From: Rhizobium nepotum 39/7
Lineage (GTDB): Bacteria; Pseudomonadota; Alphaproteobacteria; Rhizobiales; Rhizobiaceae
Assembly (NCBI RefSeq): GCF_000949865.1
Contig: NZ_JWJH01000012.1
Coordinates: 193,928 to 257,927 of the forward strand
Direction of reading: 5' to 3'
Length of the DNA: 64,000 nucleotides
The notes under the pieces were generated by a model, which saw only the letters and a program-made list of their open reading frames with translations, ran no database searches and had not been told where the DNA came from. Below are positions 38,563-47,888 of the stretch, piece by piece (position 1 is the stretch's first letter; each line of letters starts with the position of its first letter). A program made the translations under genes and the position numbers.

Positions 38563-39834
38563 TCAGCGCTTCAGGAGCGGCGCGATCTGGCCACAGATTT
38601 TTTGAAGCGCACCCGCGACATCCGCCTCCGGCCGCCAGACGGCGTCGAGGTTTGAGCGCACGATCTGCTGGATCTGGGCAAAGCCGGTGTGGCCGGGTAT
38701 GACCTTGCCGGTGGCGATGCCTGCGATGACGACCTTTTCGATCTGCTCCTGGCTGAGCAGCGGGTTGGTCTTTTTCAGCACCTCCGCATTCAGCAGCGAC
38801 TTGCGTGCCGAGGGGAAGAACTGGCTGAGCTTTGCCGAATTTTCCGGATTGGTCATGTATGCGACGAATTCGGCGGCGGTCTGCGCATTCTTGCCGGACT
38901 GCATGACGCCAATGCCGGCCTGGCCGATCAGCGCGTATTCCCCGGCTGGCCCCTTCGGCAGCGGCACGAGATCCCAGCTGAAAGGCTTGTCCTTCGGCAG
39001 AAGCGAGGCGCGGCTGATCTGGGTGATGGTCATCGCCGCATTACCGGCAAAGAAATCAACCGTCTCGCCGGGGCCGGGCATGGCCTTTTTGCTGAAGATG
39101 GCGTCATGGATGAACGACACCGCATCCGCCATCGGCTTTTCTGCCATGGTGCAGGTTGCGCCATCCACGCTCCAGGGCGATGCGCCCCAGCCGTTCCACA
39201 CCGAGGTCAGATATTGCCAGCTCTGGTAATTGAAGTCGCGGACGACAAGCCCGCCCTTGCCGGATTTGCCGACCGCCGAGGCCGTGGCGATGGCGTTTTC
39301 CCAGGTCCATTCGCCAGCAGCGATCATGTCCGCCGGAGTTTTTGCGCCTGCAGCCTTGATGAGATCATTGTTGACGAACACCGCGAAAGGCGAAGTCGAG
39401 AACGGATAGGCGAAGAGCTTGCCATCCTGCGACCAACGTTCCGTGGCGCCGGCGCTGACCTCGTCGAGATTGTACCCCTGCGCGGCCTTCAACGTGTCGG
39501 TAAGCGGGTGGAGCGCACCGGATTTGACGAAATCATAGGCCGAGGTCTCGAAAATCCAGGCCATATCAGGCGCGTTGCCGCCGGCGATCTGGGTCGTCAG
39601 CGCGGTCGTATAGGTGTCGAACGGCAATGACTCGTATGTCACGCTGACGTTGGGGTGATCTTTCTTGAAGCCGGCGGCAATGTCGTTGAACAGCTTCAGA
39701 TGCGCCTCGTTGGCGCTCCAGATCGTCATGCGCAGCTTGACCGCATCCTGCGCCGTCGCTGTCCCCGCAAGGGCAAACGAGCCGATAAGGGCCAGCACAC
39801 AGGCCGTGGATTGCATTTTCCGATGATAATTCAT
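38563..39834 (-). CDS. Sugar ABC transporter substrate-binding protein
   Basis: 423-aa periplasmic family-1 solute-binding protein. The signal peptide (MNYHRKMQSTACVLALIGSF) ends at GTATAQDA. The core shows IAAGFKKDHPNVSVTYESLP, FDTYTTALTTQIAGGNAPDM and FVAYMTNPENSAKLSQFFPS, all typical of the UgpB/MalE superfamily. ATG 39834 has a strong GGAGGAG site upstream. The ligand is unknown, but the operon's FAD oxidoreductase hints at a sugar or polyol that is oxidised after uptake. Confidence 0.94.
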   Translation of the reverse strand: MNYHRKMQSTACVLALIGSFALAGTATAQDAVKLRMTIWSANEAHLKLFNDIAAGFKKDHPNVSVTYESLPFDTYTTALTTQIAGGNAPDMAWIFETSAYDFVKSGALHPLTDTLKAAQGYNLDEVSAGATERWSQDGKLFAYPFSTSPFAVFVNNDLIKAAGAKTPADMIAAGEWTWENAIATASAVGKSGKGGLVVRDFNYQSWQYLTSVWNGWGASPWSVDGATCTMAEKPMADAVSFIHDAIFSKKAMPGPGETVDFFAGNAAMTITQISRASLLPKDKPFSWDLVPLPKGPAGEYALIGQAGIGVMQSGKNAQTAAEFVAYMTNPENSAKLSQFFPSARKSLLNAEVLKKTNPLLSQEQIEKVVIAGIATGKVIPGHTGFAQIQQIVRSNLDAVWRPEADVAGALQKICGQIAPLLKR

Positions 39835-39883
39835 TCCCAGTCCTCCTCCAAAGATGGGTTCGATCGAACGGCAGTCCGCCGTC

Positions 39884-41494
39884 CTAATAGGCCGCGATGT
39901 CCGGCCAGCGTATTTCAATGCCCTCACGGGTCAGCGCCGTCTGGAAGGCATGAAGATGTTCATCGTCTTCCTGCACCTGATGCGGCGTCAGGCCCTTTTC
40001 CAGGCAATAGGCCGCCAGCATTCCGGCCACTTCGCCGATATTCCATTCGACCGGATGCAGGCGATAACAGCCATTGGTGATATGCGTCGTGCCGATATTC
40101 TTGCCGGCCGGAATGAGGTTTTTCACGCGCTCGGGGATCAGTGCGCCAAGCGGAATCTCAAACGGGCAGGAAGGCACATCGACATAATTGTCGCCGCCGG
40201 TCGATGGATGCAGATCAATGCGGTACATACCGATGCCGATGCTGTCGCGATAGCGGACGGCACCCCTTTCGCCGCGAACCGTAAAGGAAAGATCCTGTTC
40301 GACGATGCGCGTGACCGGCTTGATGCGGCGGCTTTCGCGGATATAGGGCGCCATGGCAAGGCCGTGTTCGGTGCCGGTAATATCGCCTCTCAAACGCAGT
40401 CCACGAAATCCTTGCCCGCCATCGAGGCGCAGCGCTTCCGTCTGCAGCCAGTAAAATACCGAATAGGAAAGATCGGCCGCCGCTTTCAGATGCCGCGCCT
40501 TTTCCTCTTCCGATACATCGATGATGGTGCCGTCCATATAGTCGATCATCGGCCAGTTCACGAGGCAGATATCGGACTTATAGAAGCCGGGCGTGAAGTT
40601 CTTGCGTGCCGCGATGCGGCGGAAAATCCAGAGGTTCTCATCGCCGCCGCCCCTGCGCTGGTCAGCATCGACAAGCAGCGGATCGTCATCCGGATTTGGC
40701 GTGAAGGAGCGGGTCGTATGTTCAAGCGTTCGCGGATGCGGCGCGGTGAAACCGAGCATCGGCCCGCCCCAGAAATGCGGCTGGTACTTGCGCCAGTAGT
40801 CGTAATTGTCAGGCTTGTCGATCGTCTGATCGCCGTCGACGTGATCGATTGCAAAGCAGATCGATACGGCCTGCACATTGTCCGGCTGGGCGCTGGCCGG
40901 CGCGCTGGGCTCGCCCGTGTCCGATTGCGCCTCGAACCCCTTGGCATATTCCGTGCCCGTCATCGGCAACAGATCGCCAAGCTCGGTCGCATCAAGAATA
41001 TAGTCGGCGGAAATGACGATCTCGGCGCCGCTGTCGCGATGGCGCACGGTAATCGAGCGGACCCGGTCGCCATCGACATCGGCCGCCACCGGCCGATAGG
41101 GCTTGAGCACCGTCAGCCGGTCCGCGCCGATATACGGCATCAGCATGCTTTCCATGACAGCGAGGCTGACGCGCGGTTCGGCGCAGATGCGGCTGACCCA
41201 GCCGCCACCCGGATTAAGGTCACCCCAGGCGCGGGCACCTTCCGTCAGCGGATAATGATCGCGGTAATATTGGCGCACCCCGCTGCGCAGTGCGCGATAA
41301 GACCGGGTGATGCCGAATTGTTCGACCCAGCTGTGTTCGTCCGACGGCACAGCCTGGCTGGTCAGCTGACCGCCGATCCAGTCATATTCCTCGGTCATGA
41401 TCACGCGCTTTCCGGCCCGTGCAGCACCGAGGGCCGCCGCCACGCCGCCGAGGCCACCACCGACCACAAGAATGTCTGCTTGCATCTCTTTCAC
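39884..41494 (-). CDS. FAD-dependent oxidoreductase of unknown substrate
   Basis: 536-aa protein with a Rossmann FAD motif at the N-terminus (ILVVGGGLGGVAAALGAARA). It resembles the FAD-oxidoreductase family found in sugar-catabolic operons (ILDATELGDLLPMTGTEYAK, LIPAGKNIGTTHITNGCYRL). No signal peptide is present. The start is a GTG at 41494 giving a 4-bp overlap with the LacI stop; ATG 41485 is the alternative. Context suggests oxidation of the sugar imported by the operon's ABC transporter, but the reaction is inferred only from neighbours. Confidence 0.85.
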   Translation of the reverse strand: MKEMQADILVVGGGLGGVAAALGAARAGKRVIMTEEYDWIGGQLTSQAVPSDEHSWVEQFGITRSYRALRSGVRQYYRDHYPLTEGARAWGDLNPGGGWVSRICAEPRVSLAVMESMLMPYIGADRLTVLKPYRPVAADVDGDRVRSITVRHRDSGAEIVISADYILDATELGDLLPMTGTEYAKGFEAQSDTGEPSAPASAQPDNVQAVSICFAIDHVDGDQTIDKPDNYDYWRKYQPHFWGGPMLGFTAPHPRTLEHTTRSFTPNPDDDPLLVDADQRRGGGDENLWIFRRIAARKNFTPGFYKSDICLVNWPMIDYMDGTIIDVSEEEKARHLKAAADLSYSVFYWLQTEALRLDGGQGFRGLRLRGDITGTEHGLAMAPYIRESRRIKPVTRIVEQDLSFTVRGERGAVRYRDSIGIGMYRIDLHPSTGGDNYVDVPSCPFEIPLGALIPERVKNLIPAGKNIGTTHITNGCYRLHPVEWNIGEVAGMLAAYCLEKGLTPHQVQEDDEHLHAFQTALTREGIEIRWPDIAAY

Positions 41495-42561
41495 GTCGTC
41501 ACATCCGTTTTGTTGACTTTGGACTTGTCTGTGGAGGCCGCTGGAGCCGGCCCCAATGTTTCACCCTTGACGGGCTGGCACTTGAGTAAAATCTGACTTC
41601 CCAGGCTGCCGGTCTCGATGCGGTTGACCAGCATTGCAGTCGCCTGCCGACCCATTTCTTCACGGGGAATTTCATAGGAAGTGAAACGTACAGGGCTGCG
41701 GCCGGCACGAATATGACTGCCGAGCACGACCATCGAGAAGACTTCAGGCACGCCGATACCGCGCTCCCGGGCCAAAGTCTCGACGCGCACCGCATCCGCC
41801 AGTTCGATGAAAAATGCAACCGTCGCACCGCTTTCGATGATCGCATCGAGGATTTTTTCGGCAGGCCGGTTTACCGCCTTGATATGCAGGGCGAGCGTCG
41901 CCGCCGTGCCGAGCGCATCGCTGAACCCCCGCCAGCGGTCGGCGATGGATTCAGCAGGACCCGCAGGGCCGATATAGGCGAGCTTGGAGTGCCCGAGCAT
42001 CATCGCGTCTTCAACAAGCTGCCGCGTGCCTGCGGCATAGTCGCCGCCAACATAGGGCACCGGCCCGCCGGCATCGTCGCGCCGGCCTATAGCCACGAAT
42101 GGATAGTCTTCCGAGACCAGCCGGGCGAGTTCCTTGCGATCGAATTCGCGACCGAGGACCAGACAGCCATCGGCGATCCTCAGCCTGTTGCCCTCGGAGA
42201 AAATCTTGCGGTCATTGCCGATACCTGCGCTGGTCAGCAGCAGAAGATCGTAAGCCTGCTGCTGAGCCTCTTCCTCGATCCCTAAGAGAAACGGCGTGAA
42301 AAAGTCGGCCTGTGCGCTTGGAAAAGCGGGCTCATAGGTGAAGACGCCGAGGATGCGATTAAGCCCTTTGGCCATCCGGCGCGCAATCGGGTCCGCGACA
42401 TAACCGGTCTTGCGGATGACTTCCTGCACGCGCTCGCGGGTTTCAGCCGGGATACGGGCGATAGTAGCCGGTGCACCGTTCAGAACGAGCGAAACCGTGG
42501 CCTGACTGACGCCGGCCAGCCTCGCAATATCGTTCTGAGTAAGGCGTTTATGGTTGGCCAC
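41491..42561 (-). CDS. LacI-family transcriptional regulator
   Basis: 356-aa repressor: an N-terminal helix-turn-helix (TQNDIARLAGVSQATVSLVL) with hinge, then a sugar-binding domain (ILGVFTYEPAFPSAQADFFT, FSMVVLGSHIRAGRSPVRFT). The start is a GTG at 42561, supported by GGAGGG 6 nt upstream. It is the first gene of the operon and overlaps the FAD gene by 4 bp, so it represses its own transcript. Two operator-like palindromes lie 29-61 bp upstream. Confidence 0.94.
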   Translation of the reverse strand: MANHKRLTQNDIARLAGVSQATVSLVLNGAPATIARIPAETRERVQEVIRKTGYVADPIARRMAKGLNRILGVFTYEPAFPSAQADFFTPFLLGIEEEAQQQAYDLLLLTSAGIGNDRKIFSEGNRLRIADGCLVLGREFDRKELARLVSEDYPFVAIGRRDDAGGPVPYVGGDYAAGTRQLVEDAMMLGHSKLAYIGPAGPAESIADRWRGFSDALGTAATLALHIKAVNRPAEKILDAIIESGATVAFFIELADAVRVETLARERGIGVPEVFSMVVLGSHIRAGRSPVRFTSYEIPREEMGRQATAMLVNRIETGSLGSQILLKCQPVKGETLGPAPAASTDKSKVNKTDVTT

Positions 42562-42589
42562 GCAATGCCCTCCCCGACATCGGTTGCTT

Positions 42590-42622
42590 GCTAATACGTA
42601 TTAGCTGTTAATGCGTATTAGC
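42590..42622. promoter_or_regulatory. Tandem LacI-type operator palindromes
   Basis: GCTAATACGTATTAGC (42590-42605) is a perfect 16-bp palindrome. A second copy (42607-42622) matches it at 14 of 16 positions, 17 bp apart centre to centre. The pair lies just upstream of the lacI-family start, as expected for autoregulation. Confidence 0.85.
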
Positions 42623-42772
42623 ACGATCTACCTGCCCGGTGTCAAGAGGGCAAAAATGGGCTTGCGGAGAGATGTTTTGAGGCGTGCCGATGAGACGGCC
42701 AGCCCGGCCATATGGTGGCCGCGCTGGGTTGAGGGCTTTCATCCCAGCCGTAAAGTCTTGCCCAGTACAGGT

Positions 42773-43510
42773 TCAGGGAGTTGAAGGCGTCTTTTCGCTG
42801 ACAAGCTTTTGCCCGAGCAGCCAGGTCCACATCGCCTCATCGCCCAGCACTTTTCCCTCAACCTCTTGGTGGTTCGTATCCTCAAAAACCGTCAGCCGCA
42901 CATTGCGCTTCAAATCCTGGAGGCGTTGAACGAGGACCACCGTATCGGATAGAGGAATCACCTCATCCTTTGCGCCATGAAAGGCCCAGAAGGCAGTCTT
43001 TTCATTGGTGCGATTGAGGTAATGGCGGATGCCGCCACCGGCAATTGGAACGACCGCAGCAAAGGTTTGCGGAAACTGCTCGGCCATCGACCATGCGCCG
43101 AACCCTCCCCGGCTATATCCGATCAGATAGATGCGGCTGCGATCCACGTGATGATCCGCCACAATCGACTCGAGGACGCTTGCGACACGCTCGATCGGAT
43201 ACAGCAGTTCTTCGCTTGGATTTTGTGGCGAAAACACCATGAAAGGAAACTCACGCCCCTCTTCGATCAATTTGGGCAGGCCGCTGCGACGCAGCTTTTC
43301 AACATCGCTCCCGCCCTGATCGCCGCCATGCAGCCAGACGACGAGAGGATAGGTCTCGTCCGAACCGGCATAGTCCTTCGGGGTATAGAGCAGGTAGTTG
43401 ATATCCGACGCGATCGTTGTGTCAGACTTCATCGCCTTCTGCTCGGCAAACGCAAATGTCGATGTGGCCAGTGCTGCGATAGCGATCAGGCAAAGTTTCA
43501 GATGCTTCAT
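42773..43510 (-). CDS. Secreted alpha/beta hydrolase (esterase-like)
   Basis: 245-aa exported hydrolase. The signal peptide MKHLKLCLIAIAALATSTFA ends near FAEQKA. The fold is shown by the oxyanion loop VVWLHGGDQGG, the nucleophile elbow GYSRGGFG (Ser), a catalytic Asp in HGAKDEVIPL and His in EDTNHQEVEG, a complete triad. It resembles prolyl-oligopeptidase-like, dienelactone or depolymerase hydrolases, but the substrate is unclear. The ribosome site GGGAGGACG precedes ATG 43510. It is a single gene between the LacI operon and the helicase. Confidence 0.85.
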   Translation of the reverse strand: MKHLKLCLIAIAALATSTFAFAEQKAMKSDTTIASDINYLLYTPKDYAGSDETYPLVVWLHGGDQGGSDVEKLRRSGLPKLIEEGREFPFMVFSPQNPSEELLYPIERVASVLESIVADHHVDRSRIYLIGYSRGGFGAWSMAEQFPQTFAAVVPIAGGGIRHYLNRTNEKTAFWAFHGAKDEVIPLSDTVVLVQRLQDLKRNVRLTVFEDTNHQEVEGKVLGDEAMWTWLLGQKLVSEKTPSTP

Positions 43511-43833
43511 GGTTTCGTCCTCCCGAAAAACATACCTCTTCCCAAGGCACGATTGCTGAACTCATGAGCCACCGGGTTGGTTCAGTGGTTCGAGAGGCAG
43601 GCTAGCCGAGCCCCATGAAGAACCCGACCGGGGCTGCGAATTTCGATTAGACACCATAGTCCACCCTCGTGTGGAAGACAGCGGTGTGCGTTCATTATTT
43701 GTTCTGGCTTGCTGTTTGAGTTTTTGCTAATCATTGCGACAACAGTGCAAAAATGACCGACCGTCTCTCCGAAGGCTGGCATTTTTGAAAAGGCCGTCAT
43801 CGTGCGGATAGGCAAATATCAGGGATGCGGGGC
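43511..43833. other. Intergenic region between hydrolase and helicase
   Basis: About 320 bp hold the divergent promoters of the hydrolase and helicase. The middle is AT-rich near 43690-43745, a plausible place for the helicase promoter. No gene is seen; a 77-codon minus-strand frame at 43582-43815 has no support. Confidence 0.4.
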
Positions 43834-45900
43834 ATGGCGGTTGCCTATCTGGACAAACTGAACGAGCAGCAACGCAAGGCCGTGGAACATGGCGTTGGAC
43901 TTTCAGACGGACACACGGCTGGACCATTGCTGATCATCGCCGGTGCAGGTTCCGGCAAGACCAATACGCTGGCGCACCGGGTGGCGCATCTGATTGTCAA
44001 TGGCGCCGATCCTCGCCGCATCCTGCTGATGACGTTTTCGCGGCGCGCCGCCTCCGAAATGTCTCGCCGCGTCGAGCGGATCTGCAAACAGGTCATCGGC
44101 ACCAACGCCGGAACTCTCACCGATGCGCTGGCGTGGTCCGGCACATTTCACGGGATCGGCGCGCGCCTCTTGCGAATCTATGCCGAACAGATCGGACTGG
44201 ATGTGGACTTCACCATCCACGACCGCGAGGACAGCGCCGACCTGATGAACCTTGCCCGTCACGAGCTGGGTTTCTCCAAGACAGAGAGCCGTTTTCCGAC
44301 GAAAGGGACCTGCATTGCGATCTATTCGCGCGCCGTCAACTCGCAGACGCCGTTGAAAGAGATCCTGCGCCTGCACTACCCATGGGTGTCGAGCTGGGAA
44401 GACGAACTCAAACAATTATTCGCCGCCTATGTCGAGGCCAAGCAGGCCCAGAACGTTCTCGACTACGACGATCTGCTGCTCTACTGGGCCCAGATGGTCA
44501 GCGATCCCGACCTTGCCGGCGATATCGGCAATCGTTTCGACCATGTGATGGTCGACGAATATCAGGATACCAACCGGCTGCAGGCCTCGGTGCTGATGGC
44601 GCTGAAACCCGGCGGTCACGGGCTGACCGTGGTGGGGGACGACGCCCAGTCGATCTATTCATTCCGGGCAGCGACGGTGCGCAACATCCTGGATTTTCCG
44701 GCATCATTCAGCCCGGCCGCCGATATTATCACCCTTGATCGAAACTACCGCTCGACACAGCCGATACTGGCTGCGGCCAACGGCGTCATCGACCTTGCCC
44801 GTGAGCGCTTCACCAAAAATCTCTGGACCGAACGGCAATCGCTCGAGCGACCGAAGCTCGTGACGGTAAAGGACGAAACCGAGCAGGCGAATTTCATCAT
44901 CGACCAGGTGTTGGCCGATCGTGAGACCGGCATGACGCTCAAGCAACAGGCCGTGCTGTTTCGCACCTCCAGTCATAGCGGCCCGCTTGAGGTCGAGCTT
45001 ACACGCCGCAACATTCCCTTCGTCAAATGTGGCGGCCTGAAGTTTCTCGACAGCGCCCATGTGAAAGACATGCTGGCGGTGCTGCGGTTCGCGCAAAACC
45101 CGCGCGACCGTGTCGCCGGTTTCCGGCTTCTCCAGATGCTGCCGGGTATCGGGCCGAAGAAAGCCGGCAATATTCTCGATGCGATCGCGGCAGACCCCGA
45201 GCCATTGCTTGCCCTTGCCGAAATTCCGCCGCCACCCAAAACCGGTGATGACTGGGTATCCTTCGTTCAGCTGCTGGCGAACCTGCGAAAATCGTACGGC
45301 GGCTGGCCGTCTGATATCGAGCACGCGCGGCTCTGGTACGAGCCTCATCTTGAGCGCATCCATGAGGACGCCGAGACGCGCAAGGCCGATTTGCTGCAAC
45401 TCGAGCAGATCGCCGGCGGCTATCCCTCCCGCGAACGTTTCCTGACCGAACTGACACTCGATCCGCCGGATGCCACCAGCGATCAGGCGGGCGTGCCGCT
45501 GCTCGATGAGGATTACCTGACACTTTCAACGATCCATTCGGCGAAAGGCCAGGAATGGCGTTCCGTCTTTATCCTGAACGTGGTCGATGGCTGCATCCCC
45601 TCCGATCTGGGCGTCGGCTCCACGCATGAAGTCGAGGAGGAACGCCGGTTGCTCTATGTCGCCATGACGCGCGCCAAGGACAGCCTGTCGCTGATCACGC
45701 CGCAACGCCTCTTCACCCATGGCCAGAGCGTGCAGGGAGACCGGCATGTTTACGCCGCCAGAACCCGTTTCATACCGGCAACTTTGCTGCAGTTCTTCGA
45801 AACAGCCACATGGCCCCTGGTTTCGGCCGCCGCTTCCGAGCGCAGTGCGCAGCAGATCCGCATCGATGTCGGCGCACGCATGCGGGCAATGTGGAAATAG
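43834..45900 (+). CDS. UvrD/Rep-type ATP-dependent DNA helicase
   Basis: 688-aa superfamily-1 helicase. The motifs in order are Q/I (LNEQQRKAVEHG, IIAGAGSGKTNTLAHRVAHL), II (MVDEYQDTNRLQ), III (GDDAQSIYSFRAA), IV (LDRNYRST), V (LSTIHSAKGQEWRSVFI) and VI (LLYVAMTRAKDSL). A 3'-5' DNA unwinding role in repair or replication restart is likely. ATG 43834 (after GGGG) is preferred; ATG 43825 adds three residues. It is followed after 23 bp by dinB, so the two may be a DNA-repair operon. Confidence 0.94.
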   Translation: MAVAYLDKLNEQQRKAVEHGVGLSDGHTAGPLLIIAGAGSGKTNTLAHRVAHLIVNGADPRRILLMTFSRRAASEMSRRVERICKQVIGTNAGTLTDALAWSGTFHGIGARLLRIYAEQIGLDVDFTIHDREDSADLMNLARHELGFSKTESRFPTKGTCIAIYSRAVNSQTPLKEILRLHYPWVSSWEDELKQLFAAYVEAKQAQNVLDYDDLLLYWAQMVSDPDLAGDIGNRFDHVMVDEYQDTNRLQASVLMALKPGGHGLTVVGDDAQSIYSFRAATVRNILDFPASFSPAADIITLDRNYRSTQPILAAANGVIDLARERFTKNLWTERQSLERPKLVTVKDETEQANFIIDQVLADRETGMTLKQQAVLFRTSSHSGPLEVELTRRNIPFVKCGGLKFLDSAHVKDMLAVLRFAQNPRDRVAGFRLLQMLPGIGPKKAGNILDAIAADPEPLLALAEIPPPPKTGDDWVSFVQLLANLRKSYGGWPSDIEHARLWYEPHLERIHEDAETRKADLLQLEQIAGGYPSRERFLTELTLDPPDATSDQAGVPLLDEDYLTLSTIHSAKGQEWRSVFILNVVDGCIPSDLGVGSTHEVEEERRLLYVAMTRAKDSLSLITPQRLFTHGQSVQGDRHVYAARTRFIPATLLQFFETATWPLVSAAASERSAQQIRIDVGARMRAMWK

Positions 45901-45923
45901 GAAAGATCGTACAGGCTGGAACG

Positions 45924-47003
45924 ATGGATAACACGGCTGTTCGAAAGATCATCCATATCGACATGGATGCCTTTTATGCGTCAGTGGAGCAGCGTGACAA
46001 TCCCGCACTTCGCGGCCTGCCGGTCGCCGTCGGCGGATCGGCGGCACGGGGCGTGGTGGCTGCGGCAAGTTACGAAGCGAGAACTTTCGGCGTGCATTCC
46101 GCGATGCCATCGGTTACCGCCAGACGGAAATGCCCGGATCTGATCTTCGTGCCGCCGCGCTTCGAGGTATATCGGCAGGTCTCGCAACAGATCAGGGAGA
46201 TATTTGCCGAATATACCCCGCTGATCGAGCCATTGTCACTCGACGAAGCCTATCTCGATGTGACCGAAAACCTGAAAGGCATGGAGATCGCCACCGAAAT
46301 TGCGCTGGAAATCCGCACAAAGATCAAGGCGGTCACCGGCCTCAATGCGTCTGCGGGCATTTCCTACAACAAGTTCCTAGCCAAGATGGCAAGCGACCTG
46401 AACAAGCCGAATGGCCAGGCCGTCATCACGCCGAAAAACGGCCCCGGCTTTGTTGAAGCCTTGGCCGTCAAGAAATTCCATGGTGTGGGACCAGCCACGG
46501 CCGAGCGGATGAAACGGCACGGCATCGAAACCGGGCTCGATCTCAAGTCTAAATCACTCGGCTTTCTGCAGCAGCATTTCGGAAAGTCCGGCCCATATTT
46601 CTATAACATCGCCCGCGGCATCGATGACCGGCAGGTAAGACCCGATCGCATCCGCAAATCCGTCGGCGCAGAAGACACATTCGTTGAGGACATCGACGAT
46701 CTCGATCTGGCCAAGGCCGAGCTCGGACCGTTGGCTCAGAAAGTCTGGCGTTATTGCGAGGCCCATGACATCACCGGAAAGACGGTTACCGTGAAGATCA
46801 AATATTCGGATTTCAGCCAGGCGACCCGCAGCAGGACCGTATCGGGAGTCGTCTCTGACGTCGCGACAATCCAGGAAATGGCCGAGACCCTGCTTGCCTC
46901 CGTCTTTCCGTTCAAGCGTCCGGTGCGGCTGTTGGGGATCACTCTTTCATCGCTGAATACCGAAGAGAGCGAACAGGAACCGCAGCTGGCGCTTGGAATA
47001 TGA
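45924..47003 (+). CDS. dinB: DNA polymerase IV (Y-family, translesion)
   Basis: 359-aa error-prone polymerase for bypassing lesions. The N-terminal catalytic motif IIHIDMDAFYASVEQRDNP carries the first metal-binding Asp pair, and SLDEAYLDVTENL the later Asp-Glu pair. The helix-hairpin-helix thumb (FHGVGPATAERMK) and little-finger domain follow. ATG 45924 is chosen since the frame upstream would overlap the helicase gene. The C-terminus ends without an obvious canonical beta-clamp motif; EQEPQLALGI at the end may be one. Confidence 0.93.
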   Translation: MDNTAVRKIIHIDMDAFYASVEQRDNPALRGLPVAVGGSAARGVVAAASYEARTFGVHSAMPSVTARRKCPDLIFVPPRFEVYRQVSQQIREIFAEYTPLIEPLSLDEAYLDVTENLKGMEIATEIALEIRTKIKAVTGLNASAGISYNKFLAKMASDLNKPNGQAVITPKNGPGFVEALAVKKFHGVGPATAERMKRHGIETGLDLKSKSLGFLQQHFGKSGPYFYNIARGIDDRQVRPDRIRKSVGAEDTFVEDIDDLDLAKAELGPLAQKVWRYCEAHDITGKTVTVKIKYSDFSQATRSRTVSGVVSDVATIQEMAETLLASVFPFKRPVRLLGITLSSLNTEESEQEPQLALGI

Positions 47004-47318
47004 TGCCAGTCTTGTCGAGGGTGTTGCGCTGCACGTCCCCTCATTCATCCCCTTAGAAACCATGGCGTTGGGCCCTCCGCCGCCTGCCCGGAGCGAAGCC
47101 CTGCGACGCGGAAAAGGTTGGTGGGATTGAGGACGTCTATCAGTCCGCACGAACGGACCTTAAGCTTGGGAGCAGGCGCGGAGCCCGCAGGGCTTCCCGC
47201 TATACTGCCTGCGAAGGAGCGGGATACTCTTGTGTGGTAGGCCGATAAAGCGTTATTGACTGTCCGTACCGATAAAGTCATACCACCGTCAGCAAATAGA
47301 CCAGACAGGATCCGCGAA
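47004..47318. other. Intergenic region with possible degenerate remnant
   Basis: 315 bp between dinB and rmlC. No standard gene fits. A minus-strand frame at 47045-47281 (78 codons) could be a remnant or chance. Near the right end, GTGGTA (about 47234) and TACCAC (about 47281) form a loose inverted pair. The rml promoter should lie here but cannot be pointed out. Confidence 0.35.
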
Positions 47319-47888
47319 GTGCAGGCAGAAGCGTTCTCGATATCAGGCTTAAAGAAGATAACTCCGGCTCGGTTTGGCGACAGCAGGGGCTACTTCAGCG
47401 AAGTTTTCAAACGGGAATGGTTTCGAGAGAATGTCGCGAATGTGGAATTCCTGCAGGACAATGAATCCCTGTCCGCGCAGGCCGGAACTATCCGTGGACT
47501 TCACTTCCAGACGGACCCCTTTGCACAGGGCAAGCTCGTCCGCTGCATTCGTGGACGACTGCTGGACGTCGCCGTCGATATCAGAACGGGTTCCCCGACC
47601 TTCGGACAATGGGCCGCCATTGAGCTTTCACCAGAAAACGGTGAACAGCTGTGGATTCCGGCAGGCTTTGCCCACGGATTTATGACCCTCATCGACGACA
47701 CCGTTATCTCATACAAGGTAACAGCTCCCTACAGCGCGGCTCATGATCGCGGTGTCAAATGGGATGATCCCACCATCGGCATCAACTGGCCAAAAATGGA
47801 CAACTGCGTGCTTTCCGACAAGGACGCAAAGCAGCCGTCTCTGTCCGAATTGCCGGAATATTTCATCTACCAAAAAACTGGAAACTGA
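47319..47888 (+). CDS. rmlC: dTDP-4-dehydrorhamnose 3,5-epimerase
   Basis: 189-aa cupin epimerase, third enzyme of dTDP-L-rhamnose synthesis. Active-site stretches: [20 protein letters not shown] (catalytic His), the basic/Asp pair in [12 protein letters not shown], and [13 protein letters not shown]. The chosen start is a GTG at 47319 after AGACAGGA; a TTG 21 codons upstream is also in frame. Its TGA overlaps the ATG of rmlB by one base, so all rml genes run as one operon. Confidence 0.94.
   Translation: MQAEAFSISGLKKITPARFGDSRGYFSEVFKREWFRENVANVEFLQDNESLSAQAGTIRGLHFQTDPFAQGKLVRCIRGRLLDVAVDIRTGSPTFGQWAAIELSPENGEQLWIPAGFAHGFMTLIDDTVISYKVTAPYSAAHDRGVKWDDPTIGINWPKMDNCVLSDKDAKQPSLSELPEYFIYQKTGN

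Noticed and set aside
43582-43815. 77-codon minus-strand frame between hydrolase and helicase
   Set aside because: It lies across the helicase promoter region, has no family motif and has a mixed composition.
47045-47281. 78-codon minus-strand frame before rmlC
   Set aside because: It overlaps the likely rml promoter, has no recognised motif and no ribosome site; kept only as a possible remnant.
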